A stretch of 64,000 bases of DNA, from the NCBI RefSeq assembly GCF_000021485.1, contig NC_011761.1, positions 186,001 through 250,000 of the forward strand, in the 5' to 3' direction. Every line of letters starts with the position of its first letter. The first letter of the stretch is position 1. The notes beneath the pieces were generated by a model. The model was given only the letters and a program-made list of their open reading frames with translations, ran no database searches and had not been told where the DNA came from. The translations under genes and the position numbers were made by a program. This document shows, piece by piece, positions 18,665 through 27,209 of the stretch. The DNA comes from Acidithiobacillus ferrooxidans ATCC 23270. GTDB lineage: Bacteria > Pseudomonadota > Gammaproteobacteria > Acidithiobacillales > Acidithiobacillaceae.

Positions 18665-19627
18665 ATGGCCCTGGTTTCCGTCGTGATCCCGCTCTACAAC
18701 GAGATCGACAATGTCTCACCGCTTTGTGCGGCCCTCGGCAACGCCCTGGGAGACACCGACGCCGAAGTGATCGTCGTCGATGACGGCAGCCGGGACGGGA
18801 GTGCCGCCGCGCTGGACCGGGAGGCGGAGGCGCGCGGCCCGCGTTTCAAGGTCATCCACTTGCAACGGAATTTCGGGCAGACAGCGGCGATGCAGGCGGG
18901 GATCGACGCTGCCCTGGGCGAGGTGATCGTGACCCTGGATGCGGATCTGCAAAATGATCCGGAAGATATCCTGCCTCTGGCGCGGCGTCTGCTGGAGGAG
19001 AATCTGGACGTGGTGGCCGGCTGGCGGAAAAACCGGCAGGATGGTCTGTTGTTGCGCAAGATTCCGTCGCGGATTGCCAATCGTCTGATCCGCCGCCTCA
19101 CCGGGGTTTATCTGCACGATTATGGCTGTACCCTCAAAGCCTATCGGGCCTCGGTGATCAAGGGGGTGCGCCTGTATGGCGAAATGCATCGCTTTATCCC
19201 GGCCTGGCTTTCCACCCTGACTTATACGGATCGCATCGTCGAGGTGCCGGTACGGCACCATCCGCGCCGGGCGGGGCACAGCAAATACGGCATCACCCGT
19301 ACCTTCCGGGTGCTGGTGGATCTGCTCTTCGTCAAGTTTTTCCTGGGCTATAGTCAGCGGCCCATGCATTTTTTCGGGGTGATCGGATTGATCCTCCTGA
19401 GCAGCGGTTCGGCCATGCTGCTGTATCTTTTTGTGGATAAATTTGGCTATGGCGCTACGATTTCCGGACGCCCCATGCTGATTGCCGGTGTGCTGTTTTT
19501 CCTTGCCGGGTTGCAATTCCTCAATACCGGCATCCTCGGCGAGATGCTGGTGCGCGTCTACCATGAGTCTCAGGATAAAAAGACTTATGTGGTCCGCCAT
19601 ACCGTACATCTCGATCCGCCCGCGTGA
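18665..19627 (+). CDS. Family 2 glycosyltransferase, polyprenyl-phosphate type (ArnC/GtrB-like)
   Basis: 320 residues. GT-A domain with SVVIPLYNE at the N-terminus, VVDDGSRDGS, and the metal-binding TLDADLQNDPEDI. Two C-terminal membrane segments (about 235-260 and 270-295) give the DPM1/ArnC/GtrB topology, in which a sugar is moved from a nucleotide donor to undecaprenyl phosphate at the cytoplasmic face. It starts directly after the Nudix stop and overlaps the deacetylase gene as GTGA. With the downstream NodB deacetylase and ArnT-like enzyme it suggests a lipid-linked sugar used for lipopolysaccharide modification. The sugar is unknown. Confidence 0.85.
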   Translation: MALVSVVIPLYNEIDNVSPLCAALGNALGDTDAEVIVVDDGSRDGSAAALDREAEARGPRFKVIHLQRNFGQTAAMQAGIDAALGEVIVTLDADLQNDPEDILPLARRLLEENLDVVAGWRKNRQDGLLLRKIPSRIANRLIRRLTGVYLHDYGCTLKAYRASVIKGVRLYGEMHRFIPAWLSTLTYTDRIVEVPVRHHPRRAGHSKYGITRTFRVLVDLLFVKFFLGYSQRPMHFFGVIGLILLSSGSAMLLYLFVDKFGYGATISGRPMLIAGVLFFLAGLQFLNTGILGEMLVRVYHESQDKKTYVVRHTVHLDPPA

Positions 19628-20340
19628 AGCCGGTTCCCATTCTGATGTACCACAACATAGCGGTGGCCCCGAAAGGGGTTGGGCTGCGTGGCCTCTATGT
19701 TTCGCCTCGGCGCTTTGCGCGGCAGATGGCGCTGCTGCACTGGTTGGGTTACCGCGGTTTGTCCATGTCCGCGGCGTTGCCCTATCTGCGTGGTGAGCGC
19801 GAGGGCAAGGTAGCGGTGATTACTCTGGACGACGGTTATCGGGATAACTTCGAATGCGCGTTGCCGGTGCTGCTGCACTACGGGTATACCGCCACTTGCT
19901 ACGTGGTGAGTGCCGCCATCGGTACCGACAATCATTGGGATGCGCAGCAGCTTGGTACACATAAGCCACTGATGAACCTGAATGAATTATGCCGATGGCG
20001 GGATGCCGGGATGGAGGTCGGGGCGCACAGCCGCCATCATCCCCATTTGCCGGAACTGAGTGAGCCCGAATTGGACGACGAGGTGGCAGGATCCAAGCGC
20101 GAGCTGGAAGGGCTTTTGGCGGTGCCGGTGACCCAGTTCTGTTATCCCTACGGTGCGGCGGGGCCGCGCGAGCAGGAGGCGGTCCGGCGCGCCGGCTTTG
20201 CCGCCGCGGTGACCGTGCGGCGGGGTCGCGCCCGGCCCGGTGGGGATCTCTTCGGCTTGCCACGGGTGATGGTCGGCGGACACCACGCGCCGCATGTGTT
20301 TCCCCTGCAACTGCTGACCACGCATGAGGACCACCATTGA
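19624..20340 (+). CDS. NodB-type polysaccharide/sugar deacetylase
   Basis: 238 residues, carbohydrate esterase 4 fold. Motif 1 is TLDDGYRDNF (Asp base and metal Asp), motif 2 is HSRHHPHL (metal His pair), and motif 3 region is FCYPYGA. No signal peptide or membrane helix, so it likely acts in the cytoplasm on a lipid-linked or nucleotide-linked sugar, as proposed for ArnD-like enzymes. GTG start inside the preceding stop codon (GTGA), and its stop overlaps the TTG start of the next gene, so it is translationally coupled to both glycosyltransferases. Confidence 0.85.
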   Translation: MKPVPILMYHNIAVAPKGVGLRGLYVSPRRFARQMALLHWLGYRGLSMSAALPYLRGEREGKVAVITLDDGYRDNFECALPVLLHYGYTATCYVVSAAIGTDNHWDAQQLGTHKPLMNLNELCRWRDAGMEVGAHSRHHPHLPELSEPELDDEVAGSKRELEGLLAVPVTQFCYPYGAAGPREQEAVRRAGFAAAVTVRRGRARPGGDLFGLPRVMVGGHHAPHVFPLQLLTTHEDHH

Positions 20341-21416
20341 TCGCAGTTCCGCGTCGCCTGCTCTGGGTGGGCACCAACCCCGGCGGTGGTGGCACGGAGA
20401 CGCACATGATCACCCTGAGTCGCGCCCTGGCCGATCAGGGGGCGGAGGTGCATTGTCTGGTGCATCCGCAAGGACGGATCGCGCAGGCGCTGGAGACCGC
20501 GCCGGTCACCAGGCATTTCGGAGTCTTCCGCAACAGCGCCGATCCCGGCGGCATCCGTGCCTTGCGTCGGGCTATCCGTATGGTGCAGCCGGACTGGGTT
20601 ATCGGCAGCTTCAGCAAGGAATACTGGCCGCTGGCACTGATCAGCCGCAGTGAGGGGCGGCCTCTTGCATTGTTCCGGCACATGGATCTGCACCTCAAGC
20701 CCGGTACCCGCTGGCTGCTCTCGCGTTGGCCTCTGCGCTTGTTCGCGATCTCCGCCTATCTGCGGGAGCGGCTGATCCTGCAGGGCGTGCCCGCCGAACG
20801 TGTCGAAGTATTGGCGAATCCCCTGCGTCTGGCAGATTTTCAGCGTGATTTCACGGCGCGAACGCGGCAGCGCGCCGCCTTGGGATTGACGGATGAGGAT
20901 TTTCTCGTGGGCTTTGTCGGCGCCTGGCATCGTGGCAAGGGTGTGTTCCTGCTTGCCGATGCCATCGACGCCGCGCATGCCACCGATGCACGGGTGCATG
21001 GACTGTGGTTGGGGGGAGGCACCCATGAAGCGGAGTTGCGCGCGTATCTGGAGGATAAGCCCTGGCATCATCTGCTGGGCTGGCAAGATCCGGCAACGCC
21101 CTGGTACAGCGTCATGGATACCCTTGCCTTGCCTTCCATCGAGCCGGATACCTTTGGCCGCGTCTGTCTGGAGGCGCAGGCCTGCGCGACACCGGTGCTG
21201 GGTGCGGCCATGGGGGGTATTCCCGAGAGCTTTGCGGCGGATCGGAGCGGTTTGTTATTGCCTGCCGGAAACATGGCATGCTGGCGGGACGCTATCCTCC
21301 GCTTGACGGCGGATCGGCATTTGTGCGCGGAGTTCGGTGCCGCCGGTCCGGAATATGCCCGGCATTTTGACGCCGGCATCATCGCCCGTGATCTTCTGGC
21401 CAGCCTGCCGCGATGA
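20337..21416 (+). CDS. Family 4 glycosyltransferase
   Basis: 359 residues, GT-B fold. The N-terminal GGGGTETHMITLSRAL glycine-rich acceptor loop, and the C-terminal EX7E-type motif in SIEPDTFGRVCLEAQACATPVLG with GGIPES, mark a retaining nucleotide-sugar transferase of the GT4 family. No membrane segment; peripheral inner-membrane enzyme by family. TTG start overlapping the deacetylase stop (TTGA). Likely adds a sugar to the lipopolysaccharide core or O-chain. Donor and acceptor are not predictable. Confidence 0.85.
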   Translation: MIAVPRRLLWVGTNPGGGGTETHMITLSRALADQGAEVHCLVHPQGRIAQALETAPVTRHFGVFRNSADPGGIRALRRAIRMVQPDWVIGSFSKEYWPLALISRSEGRPLALFRHMDLHLKPGTRWLLSRWPLRLFAISAYLRERLILQGVPAERVEVLANPLRLADFQRDFTARTRQRAALGLTDEDFLVGFVGAWHRGKGVFLLADAIDAAHATDARVHGLWLGGGTHEAELRAYLEDKPWHHLLGWQDPATPWYSVMDTLALPSIEPDTFGRVCLEAQACATPVLGAAMGGIPESFAADRSGLLLPAGNMACWRDAILRLTADRHLCAEFGAAGPEYARHFDAGIIARDLLASLPR

Positions 21417-21670
21417 CACCGATGCGTCTGCACTTTATGATGGGCGGCGTATTCTGTTCGCTGAGCCGGGAGGAAAGTGCATGCAAGTAACGATATTGCG
21501 GTGGTTGTCTGTCAAGGAGCATGTGGCTGGACAGCTCTATACCGGCGTAGACCTGCCTTTGGCCGCTGAGACCGATGGAATGCCGCGCTGATGCCAGGTC
21601 CCGCCGATAAGGGGGCTCCAGCGACTCAGCAGGTGTTGCACATGCTTGCCACCCTGGGGTACCGGATCGA
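21417..21670 (+). other. Chain of three very short overlapping open readings, possibly a gene remnant
   Basis: Between two glycosyltransferase genes, three readings follow each other on the plus strand: 21423-21491 (22 codons), 21481-21591 (36 codons, preceded by GGGAGG) and 21591-21674 (27 codons, ending VLHMLATLGYRIE). Each junction is an overlap (the second by TGATG, the third by ATGA onto the next real gene). None is recognisable. The first and third share a frame, so this may be a decayed gene with indels, or short leader peptides that keep translation coupled through the operon. Confidence 0.35.
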
Positions 21671-23062
21671 ATGACCACAACGAACACCAGAAACTACTGG
21701 CTGCTTTTCGCTCTCGCCGCGGCCAGCTTCGTCTTTACCTTCCATAACGTTCAGTATACCGGTGAAGAAGCGGTTTATCCGCTCATGTCCTATGAAATGT
21801 GGTATCACGGCCATCTGCTCACCCCAGTCATGTACGGACAGGACTATTGGCGCCCGCCCCTGGATAATTGGCTCATCACCATGGTGTCCATGTGGATTGG
21901 CTGGTCTCACATGCTGGTTGCGGCACGATTGATCGCGGCTTTGGCGACGGTGGGTTCCGGACTGCTCGTGGGATGGTTCGCAGGAAGAATCTGGAAGGAA
22001 AGGAGGTTGGCTGCTTTCGCTGCCTTGGTGTATATCACCCTGGGGGACGTGCTCTTTTACGATGGCTGGCTGGCGTATAGTGACCCGCTGTTCGCCTTTT
22101 TCTGTTTGGCGGCCATGCTTCTCGGGTGGCTTGCGGTGATGGAGCGGCGTGTTGGCTTCTTCGCTATTGCCGTGCTGGCGTTGTCTTGTGCGTTTCTTAC
22201 CAAGGCTCTGACCGTCTACGTATTTTACGGTGTGGCGGTATTGGTGGTGACCTACCGAACCCGTGGCTGGCGTTTTTTGTTTTCGTGGCCTTCCTGGGGC
22301 ATACATCTTCTGGCGTTGGTGGTCCCCGTCCTCTGGTATGCCATGGCCCCTGCCGGCGGCACCATGGCCCATGGAATGTTCGACGACATCATCGGCAAGT
22401 TGCAGGGACAGGGATTGCTGGATTACCTGCATCAGTTTTTCGTCTTCCCTGCGCAGACTTTCGGGCAGTTGCTTCCGGTCGGAGGCGTCGTGTTATATGC
22501 CCTGTTGCGCCGTTATCCGATTTCCCGTATGAACGATCCGCAGGTGCGGACGGCTCTATGGATAGCGGGAGTGAATTACCTGCCCTATTGGCTATCGCCG
22601 CAAAGTGGGATCCGTTACCTGATGCCGCTCTATGGAATCGTGGCACTGGTGTTGGCGGGGTGGGTCGTTGATGCCGAAAAGACACGGCGTTTGGCCGTGA
22701 AGTGGATGATGGCAGCCATCCTTCTCAAGTATTTTTTCGCTCTATGGGCCTTTCCCGCGTATACCGATCGGTTCCGCCCGCATATCAGCGCCATAGCGCG
22801 GGATGTGCTCATGCAAACCCATGGGGCGCCCCTCTATGTTTCGAACGCTGCATGGGTAGGTATCGGCGTGACAGCCGACATTGATCTGGCGATAAGGCCG
22901 CATCCTCCACTGGTAACGCCGCCATCCAATTTGGCCAACGGCTTCGTCATCAGCTACCCTGGGGCGGTGCCGCCAGGCTATACCGTTGTGTCACGGTATC
23001 AGGGTGTGTGGCTGCTATGTCGCGGCACGGTTTGCGGCCAGAAGGACAGAAGCCATGAATGA
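21671..23062 (+). CDS. ArnT/PMT-like membrane glycosyltransferase (GT39/GT83 type)
   Basis: 463 residues with about ten membrane segments. The first periplasmic loop carries the acidic motif QYTGEEAVYPLMSYEMW and QDYWRPPLDNWL, as in ArnT-type enzymes that take a sugar from undecaprenyl phosphate and transfer it to lipid A or core. It has a short C-terminal periplasmic part with two Cys (LLCRGTVCG). It is shorter than E. coli ArnT (about 550). Start ATG 21671 overlaps the preceding short reading. Partner role with the ArnC-like and NodB-like genes upstream is inferred from order. Confidence 0.8.
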   Translation: MTTTNTRNYWLLFALAAASFVFTFHNVQYTGEEAVYPLMSYEMWYHGHLLTPVMYGQDYWRPPLDNWLITMVSMWIGWSHMLVAARLIAALATVGSGLLVGWFAGRIWKERRLAAFAALVYITLGDVLFYDGWLAYSDPLFAFFCLAAMLLGWLAVMERRVGFFAIAVLALSCAFLTKALTVYVFYGVAVLVVTYRTRGWRFLFSWPSWGIHLLALVVPVLWYAMAPAGGTMAHGMFDDIIGKLQGQGLLDYLHQFFVFPAQTFGQLLPVGGVVLYALLRRYPISRMNDPQVRTALWIAGVNYLPYWLSPQSGIRYLMPLYGIVALVLAGWVVDAEKTRRLAVKWMMAAILLKYFFALWAFPAYTDRFRPHISAIARDVLMQTHGAPLYVSNAAWVGIGVTADIDLAIRPHPPLVTPPSNLANGFVISYPGAVPPGYTVVSRYQGVWLLCRGTVCGQKDRSHE

Positions 23063-23139
23063 ACCACAAAAACGTAAAGATATGAATAAGAAAATGCGGC
23101 GGCCTATAATTGAATATAAACCGCGCTGACGCTACGCTT

Positions 23140-24363
23140 ATGAAAGCACTTTTACAAAAAACCATGTTCCTGTTTTTTTGTCTGCCGATTTTTTTCTTTC
23201 CGTTAAGTACCGCGGCAGCGGGTATTAGTGGCGGTATCTTCGTACTGCTATATATCATGAGCGGGTACTGGAAAAACTTGGGGCAGATACCGACGCGCCC
23301 ATGGTTCATACCGCTGACCCTGTTGATATTATGGACGTTGCTAGGCACCATTTGGAGCAGAGCGAACCCTCACGATACCTGGATAGCCATAAGTCGACTC
23401 GGATATTTCTTTTTTGCGTACGCAGGAACAACACTGCCTTGGAACAGAAGCAGGTTCCGGATGATTCCGGGTTTATTTCTGGCGGGATTGATATTGAACT
23501 GGATAGTCGGCCTATGTCAGTGGCTTGGAATATGGAAATGGAGTCCGTTGATTCCGAGGCTTGGCCCTGTCGGTTATGCCAATCATATTTTTCTCAGCAT
23601 GACGCTGACCATGGCATTGCTATGGATAGCCTACGATATGCGGGATAGGGTTTTGTTACCGAGATGGGCAAACGCAATTCTCGCGGTAGCCTTCCTGCTG
23701 CAATTGGGCATGGGTGCCGGACGTACTGGTCAGTTGCTTTTCGTCATCCTCATGCCGCTTGCGGTATGGGTGTTATTCAGGGGGCAGTGGCGTTATTGGG
23801 CGTTGGGAGGTATTGCGCTGACAATAATTGGGATGGGAATGTCTCCCATTGTTCAACATCGAGTGCAAGAAGGATTGCAAAATTTACAAGTTGTCAGCAA
23901 GGGTGATTACGATACCAGTTGGGGACTGCGTGTTTTGATGGCCCAGGGCGCACTGTACATGGGTTTCCAGCATCCTATCCTGGGGGTTGGTACAGGCAAT
24001 TACGCAAACGAGATGGCACAATTACAGAAAAATCATATTCTACCTGAGCTGCCATCTCCGTTGATCATGAGCCAGCCTCAAAACAGTTATCTCCTTGAAC
24101 TGGCCATGCTAGGCATTCCCGGTCTGTTGCTGCTAGTGTGGTTCTTGTGGGCTGTAACGGCACCAGCATGGCGACTGAAGGCGGTTCCCGAAGGCTGGTT
24201 TGTTTTAATTTATATGGCGGTATTTATAGCTGGTAGTTTTTCTGACACATTGATTTGGGGGTATGCCAATGTGTTCTCGCTGGCGATACTGACCGCCTTG
24301 CCAATCCCCCTTGCCCAGGATGGCTTACATGGCGCGACTACCACTGACAATCGCTTCGCGTAG
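23140..24363 (+). CDS. O-antigen ligase / Wzy-like membrane protein
   Basis: 407 residues, about ten membrane segments, with the large periplasmic loop of the Wzy_C/WaaL family: LRVLMAQGALYMGFQHPILGVGTGNY and QPQNSYLLELAMLGIPGLLLLVW. WaaL joins lipid-linked O-antigen to the lipid A core. The family usually has a His in the 'PHNxxL' position; here it is Gln (QPQNSYL). Start at ATG 23140 is preferred, with TTG 23110 as an alternative; neither has a strong ribosome site. The gene is visibly AT-richer than its neighbours. Confidence 0.8.
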   Translation: MKALLQKTMFLFFCLPIFFFPLSTAAAGISGGIFVLLYIMSGYWKNLGQIPTRPWFIPLTLLILWTLLGTIWSRANPHDTWIAISRLGYFFFAYAGTTLPWNRSRFRMIPGLFLAGLILNWIVGLCQWLGIWKWSPLIPRLGPVGYANHIFLSMTLTMALLWIAYDMRDRVLLPRWANAILAVAFLLQLGMGAGRTGQLLFVILMPLAVWVLFRGQWRYWALGGIALTIIGMGMSPIVQHRVQEGLQNLQVVSKGDYDTSWGLRVLMAQGALYMGFQHPILGVGTGNYANEMAQLQKNHILPELPSPLIMSQPQNSYLLELAMLGIPGLLLLVWFLWAVTAPAWRLKAVPEGWFVLIYMAVFIAGSFSDTLIWGYANVFSLAILTALPIPLAQDGLHGATTTDNRFA

Positions 24364-24411
24364 GGAGTACCAGCGGTGATATGCGGTGACAACAAGCCAG
24401 GGCATATGGCT

Positions 24412-25359
24412 ATGAAATTTTGCGTTATTATTGTTAACTATAATGGCGTATCAAAAACACTTGACGCAATTTCTTCCTGTCTTGCGGAGGGCGTGTTGGC
24501 GCAACATTGTATCGTCATCGATAATGGTAGCGATGACGGGTCGGTGGAGGTGATTTCGCAACGGTTTCCCGACATCAAGATATTGGCGAACAGTTGTAAT
24601 GCCGGCTTCGCCCGTGCGGTCAACCAGGGGTTGGCGGTCGCTGATCGTGATTTCGTCATGGTTCTGAATAATGACGCGCAACTATTATCGGGTACGCTGG
24701 AGGCTGTGACATGCTGTTTTCTGGCCTGGCCTCGAGCGGCCCTCGTGGGTGCCCGTCTGATTGATCCGGTCGGTCGTACACAAAATGTCGTGGCGGCATT
24801 GCCGCGATTCTGGCACGAAATATTGCCAAGGGCACTGCTCAAAAGAGTGGCACCAAAATACTTCGGTGGGCGTCTATCAGGGGAGCGTCAATCGGTAAAT
24901 GTTCCCAGCCTGATCGGTGCAGCAATGACGGTACGCCGTTCTTTCTTGCCTCAATTGGGCATGTTGGACGAAGATTTCTTCTTTTATCTGGAAGAAACGG
25001 AATGGTGCGCACGTGCCCATCGTCTTGGATTCGACGTGGTGTTTTGTCCAGATGCCAGGGTAGAGCACGCCCTTGGTGGCACCGCCAGGAAATTTCAGGT
25101 AGGGTCGCGCATTGAATTTCAGCGCTCACGGTTGCTCTATGCCCGTAAGGTGGAGGGCCGCATTCCCTGGGTGGTTTTATCTTTGTGGATGCCAGTAAAA
25201 GCGGCAATTGACTTTCTTGCCAATGGAATAGCAATGGTGCTTACTCTCGGGCTTCTTCCTCGTCAGCGGAAACGTTGTTTGACCTACGGAGGAATACTGA
25301 TGTGGCATCTTCTGTTCCGGCCAGCACACTGGGGCCTGCCGGGGAAGTGCGGTAAATAA
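24412..25359 (+). CDS. Family 2 glycosyltransferase (rhamnosyltransferase-like)
   Basis: 315 residues from ATG 24412; ATG 24406 and GTG 24376 are possible earlier starts. GT-A fold: CVIIVNYNG, CIVIDNGSDDGS, FVMVLNNDAQL, and the acceptor-side DEDFFFYLEETEWCARAHRLG with the ED-type catalytic base region. A C-terminal hydrophobic stretch (about 265-290) could attach it to the membrane. This wording is common in dTDP-rhamnosyl transferases, but the donor is unproven. Abuts the next gene exactly. AT-richer than the genome. Confidence 0.8.
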   Translation: MKFCVIIVNYNGVSKTLDAISSCLAEGVLAQHCIVIDNGSDDGSVEVISQRFPDIKILANSCNAGFARAVNQGLAVADRDFVMVLNNDAQLLSGTLEAVTCCFLAWPRAALVGARLIDPVGRTQNVVAALPRFWHEILPRALLKRVAPKYFGGRLSGERQSVNVPSLIGAAMTVRRSFLPQLGMLDEDFFFYLEETEWCARAHRLGFDVVFCPDARVEHALGGTARKFQVGSRIEFQRSRLLYARKVEGRIPWVVLSLWMPVKAAIDFLANGIAMVLTLGLLPRQRKRCLTYGGILMWHLLFRPAHWGLPGKCGK

Positions 25360-26157
25360 ATGAGTACTTCTTATGGAGATCGGGTGGCCGTGGCGGCTAG
25401 TGCTCTATCAGTCATTTATATTACCAGAGATGCCGGGCGGTTGCTGCGTGCATCGCTGGGCAGCGTAGCGCCGTTAGGTGCAGAAATTGTTCTGGTAGAT
25501 AGTGGTTCTACGGATGATACGCTGGCCATCGCAACGGAAATGGGTGTAAAGATCATTCACAGGCCCTGGCCCGGCTTTGGTGCGCAGCGGCAGTTTGCCG
25601 TGGAGTCGGCGGAAAATGACTGGATACTGATGTTGGACGCGGATGAAATTTTGCGCGATCAGGCGCGTTCTGCCATTGTGGATGTGGTGCGGAATAGCGA
25701 CCCTCATGTTGCTTATGCGCTAAGGCGTTATAATTACCTTCACGGCAAGGCCATACGCCACGGAGACTGGAGCCGGGATTATGTGGTGCGGCTTTTTAAC
25801 CGACGCTATGGGCACTATCGTCCCGAGGATACGGTGCATGAAAGCTGGCATGGTCAGGGGGAGACGCGGCGTATGCAGGGATATATCCTGGACCATCATT
25901 CTTTTCCCAGCTATGCGGATATGCTGGATAAACTGCGCCTTTACGCCATCCTCAATGCCCAGCAGGTCCACCAGCACGGCAAAATGCTCCATGCTTACAT
26001 GCCCATGACCCACGCGCTGGCGGCTTTTTGGCGCGGCTATTTCTGGCGCTTGGGATTTCTGGATGGTGTGGAGGGTGCCGCCATCGCGTGGACTACGGCA
26101 CTGGGGGCATTCATGAAATATGCCATGGCGCTGGAACTCAGAGACCATAGTCAGTGA
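25360..26157 (+). CDS. Family 2 glycosyltransferase, WaaE/KdtX-like
   Basis: 265 residues. GT-A domain with LSVIYITRDAG, LVDSGSTDDT, MLDADEIL and YRPEDTVHESW, the sequence style of WaaE-type beta-1,4-glucosyl or related core transferases that act on the inner heptose. No full membrane helix. The end overlaps the waaC start by TGATG, so it is coupled to heptosyltransferase expression, which supports a core-oligosaccharide role. Confidence 0.8.
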   Translation: MSTSYGDRVAVAASALSVIYITRDAGRLLRASLGSVAPLGAEIVLVDSGSTDDTLAIATEMGVKIIHRPWPGFGAQRQFAVESAENDWILMLDADEILRDQARSAIVDVVRNSDPHVAYALRRYNYLHGKAIRHGDWSRDYVVRLFNRRYGHYRPEDTVHESWHGQGETRRMQGYILDHHSFPSYADMLDKLRLYAILNAQQVHQHGKMLHAYMPMTHALAAFWRGYFWRLGFLDGVEGAAIAWTTALGAFMKYAMALELRDHSQ

Positions 26158-27209
26158 TGAAGATTCTGCTACTGCGCCTCAGTTCCATGGGCGACGTGCT
26201 GCATACCCTGCCCGCGGTGACGGATATGTGGCAGGCCCGCCCGGATCTATGCTTACACTGGTTGGTTGAGCCCGCATTCGCGCCCATCGCCCAGTTGCAT
26301 CCCGGGGTCACGCGGGTGATCCCCTTCTCTCTGCGCGTGCATAAAGAACGGTGGCGAGGCTTGGCGGCTGCGCTGCGGGACTTACGCCGGAGTCTACGGA
26401 GCGAGCGTTACGAGCACATTCTCGACGCCCAGGGCCTCTACAAAAGCGCCTTGCTGGGGCGTCTGGGTGGTTCGCCCCTGTGGGGTCTGGATGCCGCCAG
26501 CGCCCGCGAACCGGGTGCCAGCCGGCTTTATCATCGCCGGTTTCGCGTGGCCTGGGGACAGCCAGCCATCAGTCGGAATCGCCAGCTGTTCGCACAGGCT
26601 TTGGACTATCCCTTACCGGAAACGCCGTCAGATTATGGTTTGCAGGTGGCTGCCGCGCGCCTGCGTAAAGACACACTGGCGCAGCCTTGGGGTGAACTGG
26701 TGCAGCAGCCCTTTGTGCTGGGTTTTCACGGAACCTCGTGGGAGAACAAGGAGTGGCGGGAAGACTATTGGCGGGCATTGGCCACCCCCCTGAAGCAGGC
26801 GGGATTGCGCTTGTTGCTGCCCGCAGGCAGTGCGCGCGAGGCGGCGCGCGCCCGGCGCATTGCGGAACAAGCGGATAATGTGGTCGCCCTACCCCCCGCC
26901 ACGTTGCTGGAGCTTGCCGCCTTGATCGTGCGGGCTGATGCCTATGTCGGTATGGATACAGGCCTTTCTTATCTGGCCGGTGCCCTGGGTCTGGCGGGGG
27001 TTACTTTGTACGGACCAACGGCCAGCGGGCGGTTTTCTGTGGCAGAGAGCCGTCAGGCCACCCTGCAAAGTTCCGAGCCTTGCTCTCCTTGCGGTAAATC
27101 CCGATGCGCGTTGCCGGAAGCGAAAAATGGCCTGATAGTCTGCCAGCAGTCCTTGCGCCCGGAGCAGGTCTGGACGGCCTTATCCCCTTTGCTGGAGCAC
27201 CGATCATGA
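26157..27209 (+). CDS. waaC: Lipopolysaccharide heptosyltransferase I
   Basis: Adds the first L-glycero-D-manno-heptose to Kdo on lipid A at the cytoplasmic side. It has 350 residues, GT9 family. The N-terminal KILLLRLSSMGDVLHTLPAV is diagnostic, with FHGTSWENKEW in the middle and AYVGMDTGLSYLAGALG plus LYGPT in the donor domain. ATG 26157 overlaps the previous stop; GTG 26154 is an alternative. A four-Cys cluster near the C-terminus (CSPCGKSRC...C) is common in heptosyltransferases. waaA follows after one intervening gene. Confidence 0.92.
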   Translation: MKILLLRLSSMGDVLHTLPAVTDMWQARPDLCLHWLVEPAFAPIAQLHPGVTRVIPFSLRVHKERWRGLAAALRDLRRSLRSERYEHILDAQGLYKSALLGRLGGSPLWGLDAASAREPGASRLYHRRFRVAWGQPAISRNRQLFAQALDYPLPETPSDYGLQVAAARLRKDTLAQPWGELVQQPFVLGFHGTSWENKEWREDYWRALATPLKQAGLRLLLPAGSAREAARARRIAEQADNVVALPPATLLELAALIVRADAYVGMDTGLSYLAGALGLAGVTLYGPTASGRFSVAESRQATLQSSEPCSPCGKSRCALPEAKNGLIVCQQSLRPEQVWTALSPLLEHRS

